A stretch of DNA of 64,000 nucleotides from Thioalkalivibrio sp. HK1 (GCA_000583135.1 JFBG01000012.1:1-64000), one strand, 5' to 3'. Positions 1 to 10,310 are shown, counted from the first letter of the stretch. Numbers and translations: made by a program. The notes: a model not told the origin generated them from the sequence alone.

Positions 1-1
1 G

Positions 2-130
2 GCCGAGATGGAAGCGAAGATGGAGGCAAAGATGGAAGCGAAGATGGATGTCATGGCAACCGGAATGAACACCATGAAGACCGAGTTGCTCGACGCCATC
101 AAGAATGTGAATGGCAACGCCCATCGATGA
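2..130 (+). CDS. C-terminal tail of a coiled-coil protein (5' end outside window)
   Basis: An open frame runs in from the left edge and stops at a TGA. It encodes about 42 residues that begin with a Met-Glu-Ala-Lys repeat (three near-perfect copies from a 12-base tandem repeat) and continue into an amphipathic stretch ending in KTELLDAIKNVNGNAHR. The periodic charged and hydrophobic pattern fits the end of a coiled coil. The family cannot be named from this fragment. It may resemble the short coiled-coil proteins common in proteobacteria, but that is a guess. Confidence 0.5.
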   Translation, partial: AEMEAKMEAKMEAKMDVMATGMNTMKTELLDAIKNVNGNAHR

Positions 131-562
131 CTCTTCGGGGCACGGAGAACCCGAAAGGCTAGCCTAAGGGTCGCCTGCCCGGCCATCGTCCCGCCTCCGT
201 GGCCTTCGTCGTCTACGGGGATATCGAGACGGTCGGGCAGGCGATTCGAGAATTAGCCCTCTTCCGCCCCATCCCCTCGGATTTATTCTTCCCTCAATTT
301 GTTTTTTCAGCCACCGATATCGAATTTTCTCGGGCTTGGAGGAAAATCCAAGGCTCGTATAGCAATCTCTCGAAGGATGCATAACGATGCGTTCGCTCGC
401 CAAGCCTGTTCTCAGGAGTGTTCTCAATAACCCCGATACGCCTAAGCCAAGCCTCGCCCTCGAAGGACTGCCTTCGAAGACGACGGCTTGGCTATTTGGT
501 TTGTCCTTATAACTAAGAATCGACGGTCGGCTCGTTATCTTGGATATGCCGAACCGAAAGCC
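131..562. other. Intergenic, no gene recognised
   Basis: About 430 bases between the coiled-coil fragment and the end of the Spy-like gene. Short open frames exist on both strands, but their products are basic, proline/arginine-rich or featureless and lack a ribosome-binding site. I see no RNA gene and no convincing terminator. Confidence 0.5.
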
Positions 563-1321
563 TCAGTACCGGTCATCGCGATCATGGTCACGATCATGGT
601 CATGGTCGTCATCCCCATCATGGTGGCGATCGTGCCATTTATCGTGCCATCTCATCAGGCGACCGAAAAAACCGCGCTTGCCGGAAAACTTGGAGATGAC
701 CATGCGCCGCTGATCCGGGGTGAGCACCTCGGATATCTCGATCACTGCGCCCAAGATGCGGGCGTTGATTTCATTGTCGAGATGCAGCATTTCGCTGCGC
801 ACCTCATCCAAGTCCGCCCCATCCGGCGATTCTTGGGCCAACAACGCAAGAAAGGCGCGGCGGCTCTTTTGGAACTCGGATCGCAGGGAATGGATATCGT
901 CCAAAGACCGGTCGACGATCGCATCGATGCGCTCTTTTTGCTCCGGGCTCGCATCGATCCTCCTGAGCATCTTGCGAACGGTGCGCTTCGTTCGCTTGGT
1001 GAAGCGATCGGATTGACCCTTTTTTCCCTCGGCGTCGTCGTATCCCCCATGAGTTTCGATGAGGAAGTTCGAAGCGGCGAAGAAGTGAGCGGGATCCGGC
1101 GACATCGGATCGATGACGGCGTCTTCGATGTTCTCGACTGTCTTCGTCGAAGCGGCGGCAGCAGGGATCGCCGACAGGCTCGCCATCGAAACGCTCAAAG
1201 CGATCAACACCGCAAAGCGGGCGGCGATCTCGATCTTGCGGGCGAAAGCGATTGCAGCGGCTTGCAAGAGCGAAGGTGGGCGCTCGCTCTTGGCGGAGTT
1301 CTCGTTCGGTATGGATTGCAT
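563..1321 (-). CDS. Periplasmic Spy/CpxP-like protein with His/Asp-rich tail
   Basis: This 252-residue protein probably acts in the envelope. Its N-terminus has a hydrophobic signal segment (FAVLIALSVSMASLSAIPAAAA) after a long charged leader. The mature part is helical and ends its core with VLTPDQRRMVISKF, which fits the LTxxQ-type motif of the Spy/CpxP/ZraP (heavy-metal-resistance) superfamily. Members are ATP-independent chaperones or metal-sensing periplasmic proteins. The last 30 residues are almost all His, Asp and Arg, a likely metal-binding tail. The ATG at 1321 is chosen because AAGAGGG lies about 10 bases upstream; a TTG at 1369 would lengthen it by 16 residues. No CpxR/ZraS partner is nearby. 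Family assignment is by motif only. Confidence 0.7.
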   Translation of the reverse strand: MQSIPNENSAKSERPPSLLQAAAIAFARKIEIAARFAVLIALSVSMASLSAIPAAAASTKTVENIEDAVIDPMSPDPAHFFAASNFLIETHGGYDDAEGKKGQSDRFTKRTKRTVRKMLRRIDASPEQKERIDAIVDRSLDDIHSLRSEFQKSRRAFLALLAQESPDGADLDEVRSEMLHLDNEINARILGAVIEISEVLTPDQRRMVISKFSGKRGFFGRLMRWHDKWHDRHHDGDDDHDHDRDHDRDDRY

Positions 1322-1622
1322 GGAGACAAACCCTCTTGGATCGGCTGAAATTTCATGAGCGATCGACAACGACGGGGCTATGAGAAACCGAATCGATCGG
1401 GCCTTCGCCTGCCTCTCGCTTGCTCTGGGTCAAAGGTCTGATATCGGTGCGAGGGTGCGGATTATCAAGGGGGAATGAATCGATCGGGCACCGAAATGGG
1501 CGGTGAGGGATGCGTTTTTTCGAAGCACACTTTCGGGGCGGGCGATCGATCGATTCATCCCGCGCTCCTCCCGGGTGCGCTCTTACCGCCCGCGCTCTTC
1601 TCACCCGCGATCTTCTCGCTAA
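1322..1622. other. Intergenic, no gene recognised
   Basis: About 300 bases between the Spy-like gene and the end of the peptide importer operon, both on the minus strand. It presumably carries the Spy-like promoter and the importer's transcription end. I find no clear hairpin plus T-run. Confidence 0.4.
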
Positions 1623-2593
1623 TCAGGACACCGGAAAATGACAAGCGACCCGTCCCCCGGCTCGAGGCTCGAGGGCGGGATCGATCGACAAGCAGATATC
1701 CTTTGCATGGGGGCAGCGGCGAGCGAAAGCGCAGCCCTTGGGGGGATTGATGGGGCTCGGGGGATCGCCCTCGATGGCGGCCGGGCGCTTGAAGCCGGAG
1801 GATTTTCGCCGCTTCAACGAAGGCACGGCGGCGAGCAGGGTCCGGGTATAGGGATGCCGGGGGGATTCGAAAACTTGGGCGCGCGGTCCGATCTCGACGA
1901 TCCGACCGAGATACATCACCGCCACCTCGTCGCAAAGGTATCGCACCACCCCCAAATCATGGCTGATGAAAAGATATCCCAGATCCAACTCTTCTTTGAG
2001 CCGTAAAAGCAGATTGAGGATCTGAGCCTGAATCGCGACATCGAGAGCGCTGACCGGCTCATCGCAAACCAGCAGTTTCGGAGCGGTGGCCAAAGCCCGG
2101 GCGATGGATATCCGCTGGCGCTGCCCTCCGGAAAACTGATGGGGGAAAAGCGGCAGTTGATCGACGCGCAACCCCACCAGATCGATCAGTTCGCGTACCC
2201 GCTCTTCGCGCGAAGCCCGAGTGCCGACCTCCATCAGATCGAGGGGCTCTCGCAAAATATCGCGCACCCTGGAGCGCGGATTGAGCGATGAATAGGGGTC
2301 TTGAAAGATCAGCTGCACATCCTTGCGACGGGCGCGCATCGCCGCCTCGTCGAGGGTCAAAAGATCCTCGCCTTCGAGCAGCACCCGACCCGCTGCGGCC
2401 TGCGTCAGCCTGATGGCGGCCATCGCCGTGGTGGTCTTTCCCGAACCGCTTTCTCCGACGATTCCAAGCGCCTTCCCGCGATCGATCCCGAAGGACACCC
2501 CGCGCACCGCTTCGAGCCAACGCCTGGGAGCGAAGAGCGATGCGCGCCCGGCATCGAAGCGGACGCTCAAATCCCGCACCTCGAGGAGATCGC

Positions 2594-2597
<4 letters not shown>
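1623..2597 (-). CDS. dppF: Dipeptide/oligopeptide ABC transporter ATP-binding protein (DppF/OppF type)
   Basis: The second ATPase of a peptide importer energises the DppBC-like permease at the inner membrane. The sequence has Walker A GESGSGKTT, Q-loop FQDPYSSLNPR, signature LSGGQ-type FSGGQRQRISIARAL, Walker B LLVCDEPVSALD and the H-loop FISHD. The C-terminal extension with CAFARRCPHAKDIC is the cysteine cluster typical of OppF/DppF, which often carries a 4Fe-4S site. Translation most likely starts at GTG 2597, which overlaps the stop of the preceding ATPase in a GTGA junction; a longer ATG start at 2624 is possible. Length about 324 residues is normal. It is the last gene of the five-gene operon starting at 7430. 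Confidence 0.9.
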
Positions 2598-3561
<964 letters not shown>

Positions 3562-3565
<4 letters not shown>

Positions 3566-4449
3566 CGCTCCCGCAACCTCGGATTGAAGGCGTCGTTGAT
3601 CCCGTCTCCCAACAGACTGACCGAGAAGACGGTGAGGAAGATCGCAAGCCCGGGAAAAGTCACCGGCCACCAAGCATCGAGGATGTATTCCCGATTCATC
3701 CCGATCATCAACCCCCAGCTCATGGTATTGGGATCGCCCAATCCCAAAAACGAGATCCCGGCTTCGAAGAGGATGGCGACCCCGACCGTCAAGGTCGCAG
3801 AGACGATCAACGGCGGGGCGGCGTTGGGGAGGATCACCTTCCAGATGATGCGCCGATCGCGGGTACCGATGGCGCGAGCGGCGGTGACATATTCGAGTTC
3901 CTTGATTTTGAGGAACTCGGCTCGGGTCAAACGCGCGGTCTGCGGCCAGCTGACGACCCCGATGGCGATGGCGATGGTAACGAGGCTCGGCGAGAATAAA
4001 GTGACCAAAACCATCGCGAAAAGCAATGCCGGCAACACTTGAAAAAACTCGGTGATCCGCATCAACACAATATCGACCCATCCGCCGTAATAGCCCGCCA
4101 GCGCCCCGAAAGCGATGCCGATCACCATCGTCAGCAGGGCCGCGCACAGGCCCACGGCAAGGGTCGGGCCACCGCCGGCGATCAATCCGGCGACGATATC
4201 GCGCCCCAAATAGTCGGTTCCCAAGGGAAAGTCGGATTCGGTCAGCGGCTTCTCGTGAGGCGCCCAGACGATTTCATAAGCATCGCCGGCATAGAACAAA
4301 GTGCCGTAGAGGGTCAAGGCGACGATCCCCAAAAGGATCAAGAGCCCGGCCAGCGCCGGGATGTTGTGGCAAAAGGCGATCCAAGCCTCCGCCGCCGGGC
4401 TTTGCGCCGATTCATCCATGGACTGCGAATCGACAGAGCGAGCGCTCAC
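3562..4449 (-). CDS. dppC: Peptide ABC transporter permease (DppC/OppC type)
   Basis: Inner-membrane permease of 295 residues with six predicted membrane segments. The first, LAGLLILLGIVALTLYGTLF, follows a cytoplasmic leader. The periplasmic loop motif FPLGTDYLGRDI is highly characteristic of DppC/OppC. The EAA-like cytoplasmic loop is around YVTAARAIGTRDRRIIWKVILPN. Translation starts at GTG 4449, with GGAGATGAG upstream as a good ribosome-binding site. It overlaps the next ATPase gene by four bases. A 186-base gap separates it from the DppB-type gene, unusual in an otherwise tight operon. Confidence 0.9.
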
Positions 4450-4635
4450 TTTTTTCTCATCTCCATCTTCTTGCCCTCTTCCTCTCGCCGTCTACCTTGC
4501 CGGTACGGGCCGACTTATGCCTGCCGATGTGCGTCGATACGCGCCGATGGATCGGGGATCGATCGAATGGCTTTTTCATCGCATCGAGATGCGTCGCCGG
4601 GATCGGTGGTTGGCCGTCTTTCATGTCTTGGCCAC

Positions 4636-5613
4636 TCATGTCCTGCCGCGCAAGCGCGGGTCGGCGAAGCGATAGGCAAGGTCCGTCAGCAGGTTCGCCA
4701 CCACGACCATCGCCGCCGAGAAAAAGAGCACGCCGAGGATGGTCGGGTGATCCCGACGCAATATGCTGTCGAAAGCCAAGCGGCCCATGCCCGGCCAATT
4801 GAAGACGGTCTCGACCAGCAGGGCTCCGGAGATCAGGTTGCCGAATTGCAATCCGGCCACCGTCAGGATCGGCAAGGCGGCGTTGCGCAAGGCATGTTTG
4901 AAGAGCACCGAGGCTTCCGATGCGCCCTTGGCGCGAGCGGTGCGGATGTAATCGGAGCCCAACACCTCGAGCATCGATGCTCGCGAGAGTCGGGCGTATT
5001 GGGCAAGATAGATCACCGCCAAGGTGAAAGCGGGCAGCACCAGATGGTGCAGGATATCCAGCGATTTGACGATGATTCCGGCCTCGCGCAGCTTGACCGA
5101 CTGCATTCCCTCCACCGGAAAGATCGGCAGCACCGAGGCGAAGAGGATGATCAGCATGATCCCGGTCCAAAAGACCGGAACCGCATAGCCGATGGTCGCA
5201 AAGACGGAGACGAAGGCGGACATCGGGCCGCCGGGGTTTCTCGCCGCCAACACCCCGAGGACGACCCCGATAAAGATCGCCAGCAACTGGGCCACGATCA
5301 CCAACAGGATCGTGGCCCCGACCCGCTGCGCGATCAGCCCCGTCACCGGCTGGTTGAAATAGAAGCTCTGCCCGAAATCGAGCCTCGCCATATCGGCGAG
5401 ATAAAGACCGAGCTGCACCATCAAGGGGCGATCGAGGCCGTATTCCTTGCGAATCGAGGCCAACATCTCCTCGCTCGCCCCCCCCATTTCCCCGGCGATC
5501 ACCAGTGCTGCATCCCCGGGCGCAAGCCGGATCAACAAGAAGTTGAGAACCACCACCCCGGCCATCAACAACACCCCCCAAAGGAGGCGCTTGATCAGAT
5601 AGCTACCGGACAT
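4636..5613 (-). CDS. dppB: Peptide ABC transporter permease (DppB/OppB type)
   Basis: Inner-membrane permease of 325 residues. The N-terminal segment YLIKRLLWGVLLMAGVVVLNFLL, then RLAPGDAA and a periplasmic loop with KEYGLDRPLMVQLGLYLADM, matches the DppB/OppB family; later segments include the EAA loop YIRTARAKGASEASVLFKHALRN. It forms the translocation channel with the DppC-type subunit. The upstream neighbour is the binding protein, 251 bases away, with an inverted repeat between. No strong ribosome-binding site is visible before ATG 5613. Confidence 0.9.
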   Translation of the reverse strand: MSGSYLIKRLLWGVLLMAGVVVLNFLLIRLAPGDAALVIAGEMGGASEEMLASIRKEYGLDRPLMVQLGLYLADMARLDFGQSFYFNQPVTGLIAQRVGATILLVIVAQLLAIFIGVVLGVLAARNPGGPMSAFVSVFATIGYAVPVFWTGIMLIILFASVLPIFPVEGMQSVKLREAGIIVKSLDILHHLVLPAFTLAVIYLAQYARLSRASMLEVLGSDYIRTARAKGASEASVLFKHALRNAALPILTVAGLQFGNLISGALLVETVFNWPGMGRLAFDSILRRDHPTILGVLFFSAAMVVVANLLTDLAYRFADPRLRGRT

Positions 5614-5713
5614 CGAAAGGGATCACCGCCGAAAAACGCAGCCGCCAAGCGCCAAGCGCAGCATACCGAGAACGCACGCGCGAGAACGAAACAGGATATC
5701 TCCGAAGCCGATA

Positions 5714-5756
5714 TCGGAAGGCCGAAAGCGAAGGCGGCTTCGCTTCGGCCTTCCGA
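5714..5756 (-). terminator. Stem-loop between peptide-binding-protein gene and its permeases
   Basis: The arms TCGGAAGGCCGAA and TTCGGCCTTCCGA pair, and the inner part AGCGAAG/CTTCGCT extends the stem with one bulged base around a GCGG loop. No T-run follows on the minus strand. It could be an attenuator or RNA-stabilising hairpin that makes binding-protein mRNA more abundant than permease mRNA. Function is inferred. Confidence 0.35.
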
Positions 5757-5768
5757 CTTCGAAGATCG

Positions 5769-5828
5769 TCGGCTCGATTCTCGGCCCGATTCTCGGCCCG
5801 ATCATCGGCTCGATCGTCCGCTCGTTCG
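5769..5828. repeat. Five-copy degenerate 12-base tandem repeat
   Basis: Five consecutive 12-mers of the form TCGGCTCGATTC / TCGGCCCGATTC / TCGGCCCGATCA / TCGGCTCGATCG / TCCGCTCGTTCG. They lie in the gap between the binding-protein gene and the DppB-type gene. No function is evident; it looks like slippage expansion. Confidence 0.7.
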
Positions 5829-5864
5829 AAGGGCTCATCGGCCTTGCCCCTCGCTCGGCAAGCC

Positions 5865-7430
5865 TTATCCTTCGGGCCACTCCAGCCGATCCAGCGGATG
5901 CATCGCCCCCCAGATGCCGACCGGAGGATTGACCAAACGCTTGTCGTAAGCGGTGTGATAGGGCATCGCGTTGATCCAGTAGATCGGAAGATCTCCGGCC
6001 ACGATCCGCTGGAACTCGGCGTAAAGCCGCTTGCGCTTTGCCGGATCGGTTTCGACCGCCGCTTGGTTGAGCAGTTCGTCGACCCGCTCGTTGGCGTACT
6101 GCTGGGTATTGGACCAGATCACCCCCTTGACGATATTCGTGGAGAGATAGGTCCGGTGCACCCCGATCACCGGATCTCCCCAGTTGAATACCACGTCCAT
6201 GGTCAGCTCGAAGTCATGGTTGCTGATGCGCTTGGACCACGTGGGGAAATCGGGGGCGGCGCGAACGGTGATATCGATGCCGACCTTCTTGAGTTGGGAT
6301 TTGAGGTATTCGGCCACCGTCTGCTGCTGCTCCTTGGGGCCGGGGATATAGTCGACGGTCAACGCCATACCATCGGCGAAACCGGCATCGGCCAACAGGG
6401 ATCTCGCACGATCGAGATCGACATCATAGGCGGGGATCGAGGGATCGAAGAAGGGCGAACTCTCGATGATGGGGCCGCGCTGGGCTTTGGAGACCCCGCG
6501 GTGCAAGGCTTTGACGATGAAATCCCGATCCACCGCATAGGCGATCGCCTGACGTACCCGCACATCGCTCAGTTTCGGCGAGCGCGTATTGAAGGCAAGC
6601 CAGCTGATGGGACCCACCGCGGCATAGCCCTGATCGGTTACCGCCAGACGTTCCACCTTCTCCAAGCGCCGGATCTCCTGACTGCCGGCCATGAAGGGAT
6701 ACATGTCGGCCTCGCCCTTTTCCATCGCGATCAGCAAGGCCGAGGGATCCTTGATGATGCGGATGATGATCTCGTCGAGTCGCGGCCGATCCTCGATGAA
6801 GAAATTCGGATTCTTCTTGAGTACCACCGCCTCGCCCGGCGTGAACTCTTCGAGCATGAAAGGACCCGAACCGATCGGGGCGGAGTTCGCCGGATGGGTC
6901 TTCGGATCATCGCCGTCCCCGAAGACATGCTCGGGGAGCACCGGGGCCAACGCGGGAGAGAGCGCCAACAACAAGGCCGGGTGGGGTCGGTCGAGGTTGA
7001 TCACCACGGTGTGATCGTCCGGGGTATCGATCGATGCGACCGGCTCGAACATCGTCTTGAAGGGATGGTTATCCCGTACGGTCCGGATCGAAAAGGCGAC
7101 ATCCGCAGCCCGCACCGGCTTGCCGTCATGGAAAAGGGCGTTGCGCACGAGGTTCAAGGTCACTTTCATGCCATCGCCCGAAACCTCCCAGCTTTTCGCA
7201 AGGTAAGGCTGCGGATCCCAGTTTTCGTCATAACGAAGCGGGGAGGCGAAAATCTGGGTGCTCGGCATCGCGGTGGCGATACCCGACTGCACGGCCCCGT
7301 TGAGGTGGCGGGGGACTTGGGTGGAGGCGATCACCAACCGCCCGCCATCGGCCGACACTCCGCTCGAAAATGCGCCCAACGCCAAGGCGATGGCAACCAA
7401 GCCGCCGACGGCTCTCATCGATCTTGTCAT
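5865..7430 (-). CDS. dppA: Peptide ABC transporter substrate-binding protein (SBP family 5)
   Basis: Periplasmic solute-binding protein of 521 residues. The signal peptide is MTRSMRAVGGLVAIALALGA followed by FSSGVSADG. Family-5 hallmarks are the early AKSWEVSGDGMKVTLNL block (residues about 65-80), HDGKPVRAADVAFSI, and the later VRQAIAYAVDRDFIVKAL. The ATG at 7430 is chosen because AAGGAGG lies nine bases upstream; a longer start at 7535 would spoil the signal peptide. It is first in a five-gene importer operon and divergent from the amidohydrolase at 7599. Substrate may be peptides, but family-5 proteins also bind opines, nickel or antibiotics, so the gene symbol is by analogy. Confidence 0.85.
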   Translation of the reverse strand: MTRSMRAVGGLVAIALALGAFSSGVSADGGRLVIASTQVPRHLNGAVQSGIATAMPSTQIFASPLRYDENWDPQPYLAKSWEVSGDGMKVTLNLVRNALFHDGKPVRAADVAFSIRTVRDNHPFKTMFEPVASIDTPDDHTVVINLDRPHPALLLALSPALAPVLPEHVFGDGDDPKTHPANSAPIGSGPFMLEEFTPGEAVVLKKNPNFFIEDRPRLDEIIIRIIKDPSALLIAMEKGEADMYPFMAGSQEIRRLEKVERLAVTDQGYAAVGPISWLAFNTRSPKLSDVRVRQAIAYAVDRDFIVKALHRGVSKAQRGPIIESSPFFDPSIPAYDVDLDRARSLLADAGFADGMALTVDYIPGPKEQQQTVAEYLKSQLKKVGIDITVRAAPDFPTWSKRISNHDFELTMDVVFNWGDPVIGVHRTYLSTNIVKGVIWSNTQQYANERVDELLNQAAVETDPAKRKRLYAEFQRIVAGDLPIYWINAMPYHTAYDKRLVNPPVGIWGAMHPLDRLEWPEG

Positions 7431-7598
7431 CTTGAAAAACCTCCTTGAATATCTTGAACCCATCTTTGATCGGGGAATCGTTCTGCGAAGGGTGATTTTG
7501 AAACAGAATCGAACGGGCCGTATTTCTTTTTTCACTTTCGGCGGCGGGCCATTCTCGCCGCCACCTTTGATACGAGCGAGCCTCGAAAGGAAGATCTC

Positions 7599-9254
7599 AT
7601 GTCCCGCCCAAAGGTATTTTCAGCGAAGAAGATCATAACGATGGATCCGAATCGACCGCAGGCGACCCATGTCGCGGTAAGAGACGGATGCATTTTGGCG
7701 GTGGGCGACGAGCGATGCGCCGATGCCTGGGGCCATGCCGGCGAAGATCCCGTCCATGATTCCTCTTTGGAGGAATTCGTGCTGATGCCCGGGCTCGTCG
7801 AGGGTCATGCCCATGCGATCGCCGGCGGGATATGGGATTATCCCTACGCTGGCTATCACGATCGCATCGATCCTGCGGGAAAACCGTGGCGGGGGAAGCG
7901 GGATCTGGCCTCGGTCATCGCCGACCTGCAAGCGATCGAGAGAACGCTGCCTGCGGATCGGCCCTTGGTCGGTTGGGGTTTCGATCCGATCTTCTTGCGC
8001 GATGAACGGCTCGGCCGCCGGCATCTGGATCGGATCGGCGGCGAACGGCCGGTTGCGGTGATGTTTTCCAACTTCCACTTGATGTGCGTGAACTCCAAAG
8101 CCTTGGAGATGGCCGGCTACGATCGCGAGACCGACGCCGAGGGGGTGGTCAAGGACGCCAACGGCGAGCCGACCGGCGAGCTGCAGGAAATGGCCGCGAT
8201 GTTCCCCGTCATGCGGCGGTTAGGGATCGATTTTCGCGGTCTTTCCTTGACCGAGCCTGCGATGCGCACCTACGGGGAGGTCTGCAAACGCGCCGGGGTC
8301 ACCACCGCCACCGATCTCTTCTCGACCATGACCGAGGCGGATGCCGACCGCCTGCTCGATATCACCGCGGACGAGCGCTTCCCCGCTCGCATCGTCCCCG
8401 CGCTGGGCGCGATGGGGGCATCCCCCGAAGAGATCGCCGAGCGGGCGAGAGCCTTGCGCGAGCGTTCGAGCGACAAACTGCGCTTGGGCGCGGTCAAGTT
8501 GATGACCGACGGTTCGATTCAAGGCTGGACCGCCCGCGTCAAATGGCCGCATTATGTCGGCGGCCAACCCAACGGTATCTGGAACACCCCGCCGCAGTCG
8601 ATCTTCGATCTGGCGTTGCAGATGCAGCGATCGGGTTTGCAGATGCACATCCATGTCAACGGCGACGAGGCATCGGAGGTCGCGATCGATGCCCTCGAAG
8701 CCGCGGCCCGCCAATATCCTTGGCCGGATGCGCGTCATGTACTGCAACATTGTCAGATGATGGGGAGGGATCAGTTCGTGCGCTGCGCCGCTTTGGGCGT
8801 CCACGTCAATCTCTTTTCCAACCATCTGTGGTATTTCGGGGATCAGCATGCGGCATTGACCATCGGCGAGGATCGCGCGCGGCGTATGAATGCGGCGCGC
8901 TCCGCCCTCGATGCCGGAGTCGAGATCGCCCTTCATTCGGATGCACCGATCACCCCGATGGGGCCGCTCTTCACCGCTTGGTGCGCGGTCAATCGTCAGA
9001 CCATGAGCGGGCGCATATTGGGGCGGGCGCAGCGCATCTCGGTGGACGAGGCTCTGCATGCCATTACCCTGGGCGCCGCCCGCACCCTCAAACTCGATCG
9101 CGAAATCGGCAGCATCGAAACCGGCAAGCGGGCGGATTTCGCGATTCTCGCCACCGACCCCACGGCCTGCGATGCGAGCGCGTTGAAGGATATTTCCGTT
9201 CTCGGCACCGTCTTGGGCGGCAAGGTCTACCCGGCAAAGGAACCCTTGGCATGA
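7599..9254 (+). CDS. YtcJ-like metal-dependent amidohydrolase (Amidohydro_3)
   Basis: Cytoplasmic hydrolase of 551 residues, of the amidohydrolase superfamily that cleaves amides or related C-N bonds with a metal centre. It has the HxH metal ligand pair in EGHAHA (residues 70-72), the YtcJ-type MTDGSIQGWTA block, HVNGDEASEVAI and HCQM in the barrel, and the end signature LHSDAPITP with GSIETGKRADFAIL. The ribosome-binding site AAGGAAG precedes ATG 7599. Its stop overlaps the CobW-type gene (ATGA). It is divergent from a peptide-type importer, which may bring in its substrate (inference). The substrate is unknown. Confidence 0.85.
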   Translation: MSRPKVFSAKKIITMDPNRPQATHVAVRDGCILAVGDERCADAWGHAGEDPVHDSSLEEFVLMPGLVEGHAHAIAGGIWDYPYAGYHDRIDPAGKPWRGKRDLASVIADLQAIERTLPADRPLVGWGFDPIFLRDERLGRRHLDRIGGERPVAVMFSNFHLMCVNSKALEMAGYDRETDAEGVVKDANGEPTGELQEMAAMFPVMRRLGIDFRGLSLTEPAMRTYGEVCKRAGVTTATDLFSTMTEADADRLLDITADERFPARIVPALGAMGASPEEIAERARALRERSSDKLRLGAVKLMTDGSIQGWTARVKWPHYVGGQPNGIWNTPPQSIFDLALQMQRSGLQMHIHVNGDEASEVAIDALEAAARQYPWPDARHVLQHCQMMGRDQFVRCAALGVHVNLFSNHLWYFGDQHAALTIGEDRARRMNAARSALDAGVEIALHSDAPITPMGPLFTAWCAVNRQTMSGRILGRAQRISVDEALHAITLGAARTLKLDREIGSIETGKRADFAILATDPTACDASALKDISVLGTVLGGKVYPAKEPLA

Positions 9255-10246
9255 GCCCCCGCCTGCCCTTGACCGTGATCGGCGGCTACTTGGGGGCCGG
9301 CAAGACCACCTTGATCAATCGCATCTTGCACGCGCCGCGCGGACAGCGAATCATGGTGCTGGTCAACGATTTCGGGGCCATCAATATCGACGCTTCGCTC
9401 TTGATGTGCGCCGACGAGGACACCATCGCCCTGACCAACGGCTGCGTGTGCTGCACGATGGGAGCCGATCTTTTCCTCGCCATCGGCGACGTTCTCGACC
9501 GCCGGCAGCGGCCGGATCATCTGATCGTGGAAGCAAGCGGGATTGCGGACCCGGCGAAGATCGCCGCCGTGGCCGCCTGCGAGCCCGAACTCGTCCATGC
9601 CGGGATCGTCGCCGTCTTCGATGGTGCCAACGGTCTTTCGCTGCTGGACGATCCCTTGATCGCCGACCAAGTCCGATCCCAAGTCGAAGTTGCGGATCTG
9701 ATCATGATCTCGAAAGAGCCTTCGGCCAAAGTCATCGACCGCATCCGTCTTTTGGCACCTGCAGGGGAGATCGTCGAAAGCGAGAGGATCGGGGCGCTGA
9801 TTCTGGATCGGCTCGCTCTCGATCCATCCACCCTCGATCGACCGGATCCCGATCGCCCCGCCCCCGAAAGCGCCGGACCGATACCTGAATCCCCGGCATC
9901 GAAAGAGGCATCCGAGCGCTCTTCATCGGCGCATCCCGACTATGTCAGCTGGCATGCATCCGGGGATATCGCCTTCGGACGCACCGTTCTCGAAGATCGA
10001 CTGAAAAGGCGCCCTTCGGGGCTTTATCGGATCAAGGGCTTCGTGCGCCAATTGCACGCCACTGGGGAGTCGAGGGCCTTCGAGGTGCAAGTCACCGGGC
10101 GCCGGATATCGATCAAGAGCGCTCCTTCCAATGCGCAAAGCGGGATCGTCGCCATCGGCATCGAAGGGCGCATCACGGCAAAGGAAATCGAGCGCTGGTG
10201 GAATGATGGTTCTTCGGACAATGCCGCCCTCGCCGCATCGAAATAG
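9251..10246 (+). CDS. CobW/G3E-family GTPase, probable metallochaperone
   Basis: A 331-residue G3E GTPase. Walker A is GGYLGAGKTT (residues 11-20), the metal-binding CxCC motif is GCVCC (64-68), and the switch-like motif is EASGIADP (94-101). The usual guanine-specificity NKxD is replaced by ISKEP (153-157), so nucleotide preference may be altered. A proline/serine/acid-rich linker (about 190-235) joins the GTPase to a CobW C-terminal domain ending in EIERWWND. Family members load zinc or cobalt into client enzymes. ATG 9251 overlaps the amidohydrolase stop, so the two are translationally coupled; the client is probably that enzyme (inference). Confidence 0.85.
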   Translation: MSPRLPLTVIGGYLGAGKTTLINRILHAPRGQRIMVLVNDFGAINIDASLLMCADEDTIALTNGCVCCTMGADLFLAIGDVLDRRQRPDHLIVEASGIADPAKIAAVAACEPELVHAGIVAVFDGANGLSLLDDPLIADQVRSQVEVADLIMISKEPSAKVIDRIRLLAPAGEIVESERIGALILDRLALDPSTLDRPDPDRPAPESAGPIPESPASKEASERSSSAHPDYVSWHASGDIAFGRTVLEDRLKRRPSGLYRIKGFVRQLHATGESRAFEVQVTGRRISIKSAPSNAQSGIVAIGIEGRITAKEIERWWNDGSSDNAALAASK

Positions 10247-10282
10247 CACCCCCCTTTTGCAATCAATCTCCCTTTGAACCAT

Positions 10283-10310
10283 CGATGATGATCATTCGAT
10301 GATGATCATT
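10283..10310. repeat. 14-base direct repeat, two copies
   Basis: CGATGATGATCATT occurs twice in tandem, immediately downstream of the CobW-type gene and touching the 3' end of the small secreted-protein gene. Each copy contains the palindrome ATGATCAT. Confidence 0.7.

Noticed and set aside
5844-7448. 534-codon plus-strand frame opposite the peptide-binding protein
   Set aside because: The binding protein has a signal peptide, ribosome-binding site and family-5 motifs. The other strand has none of these.
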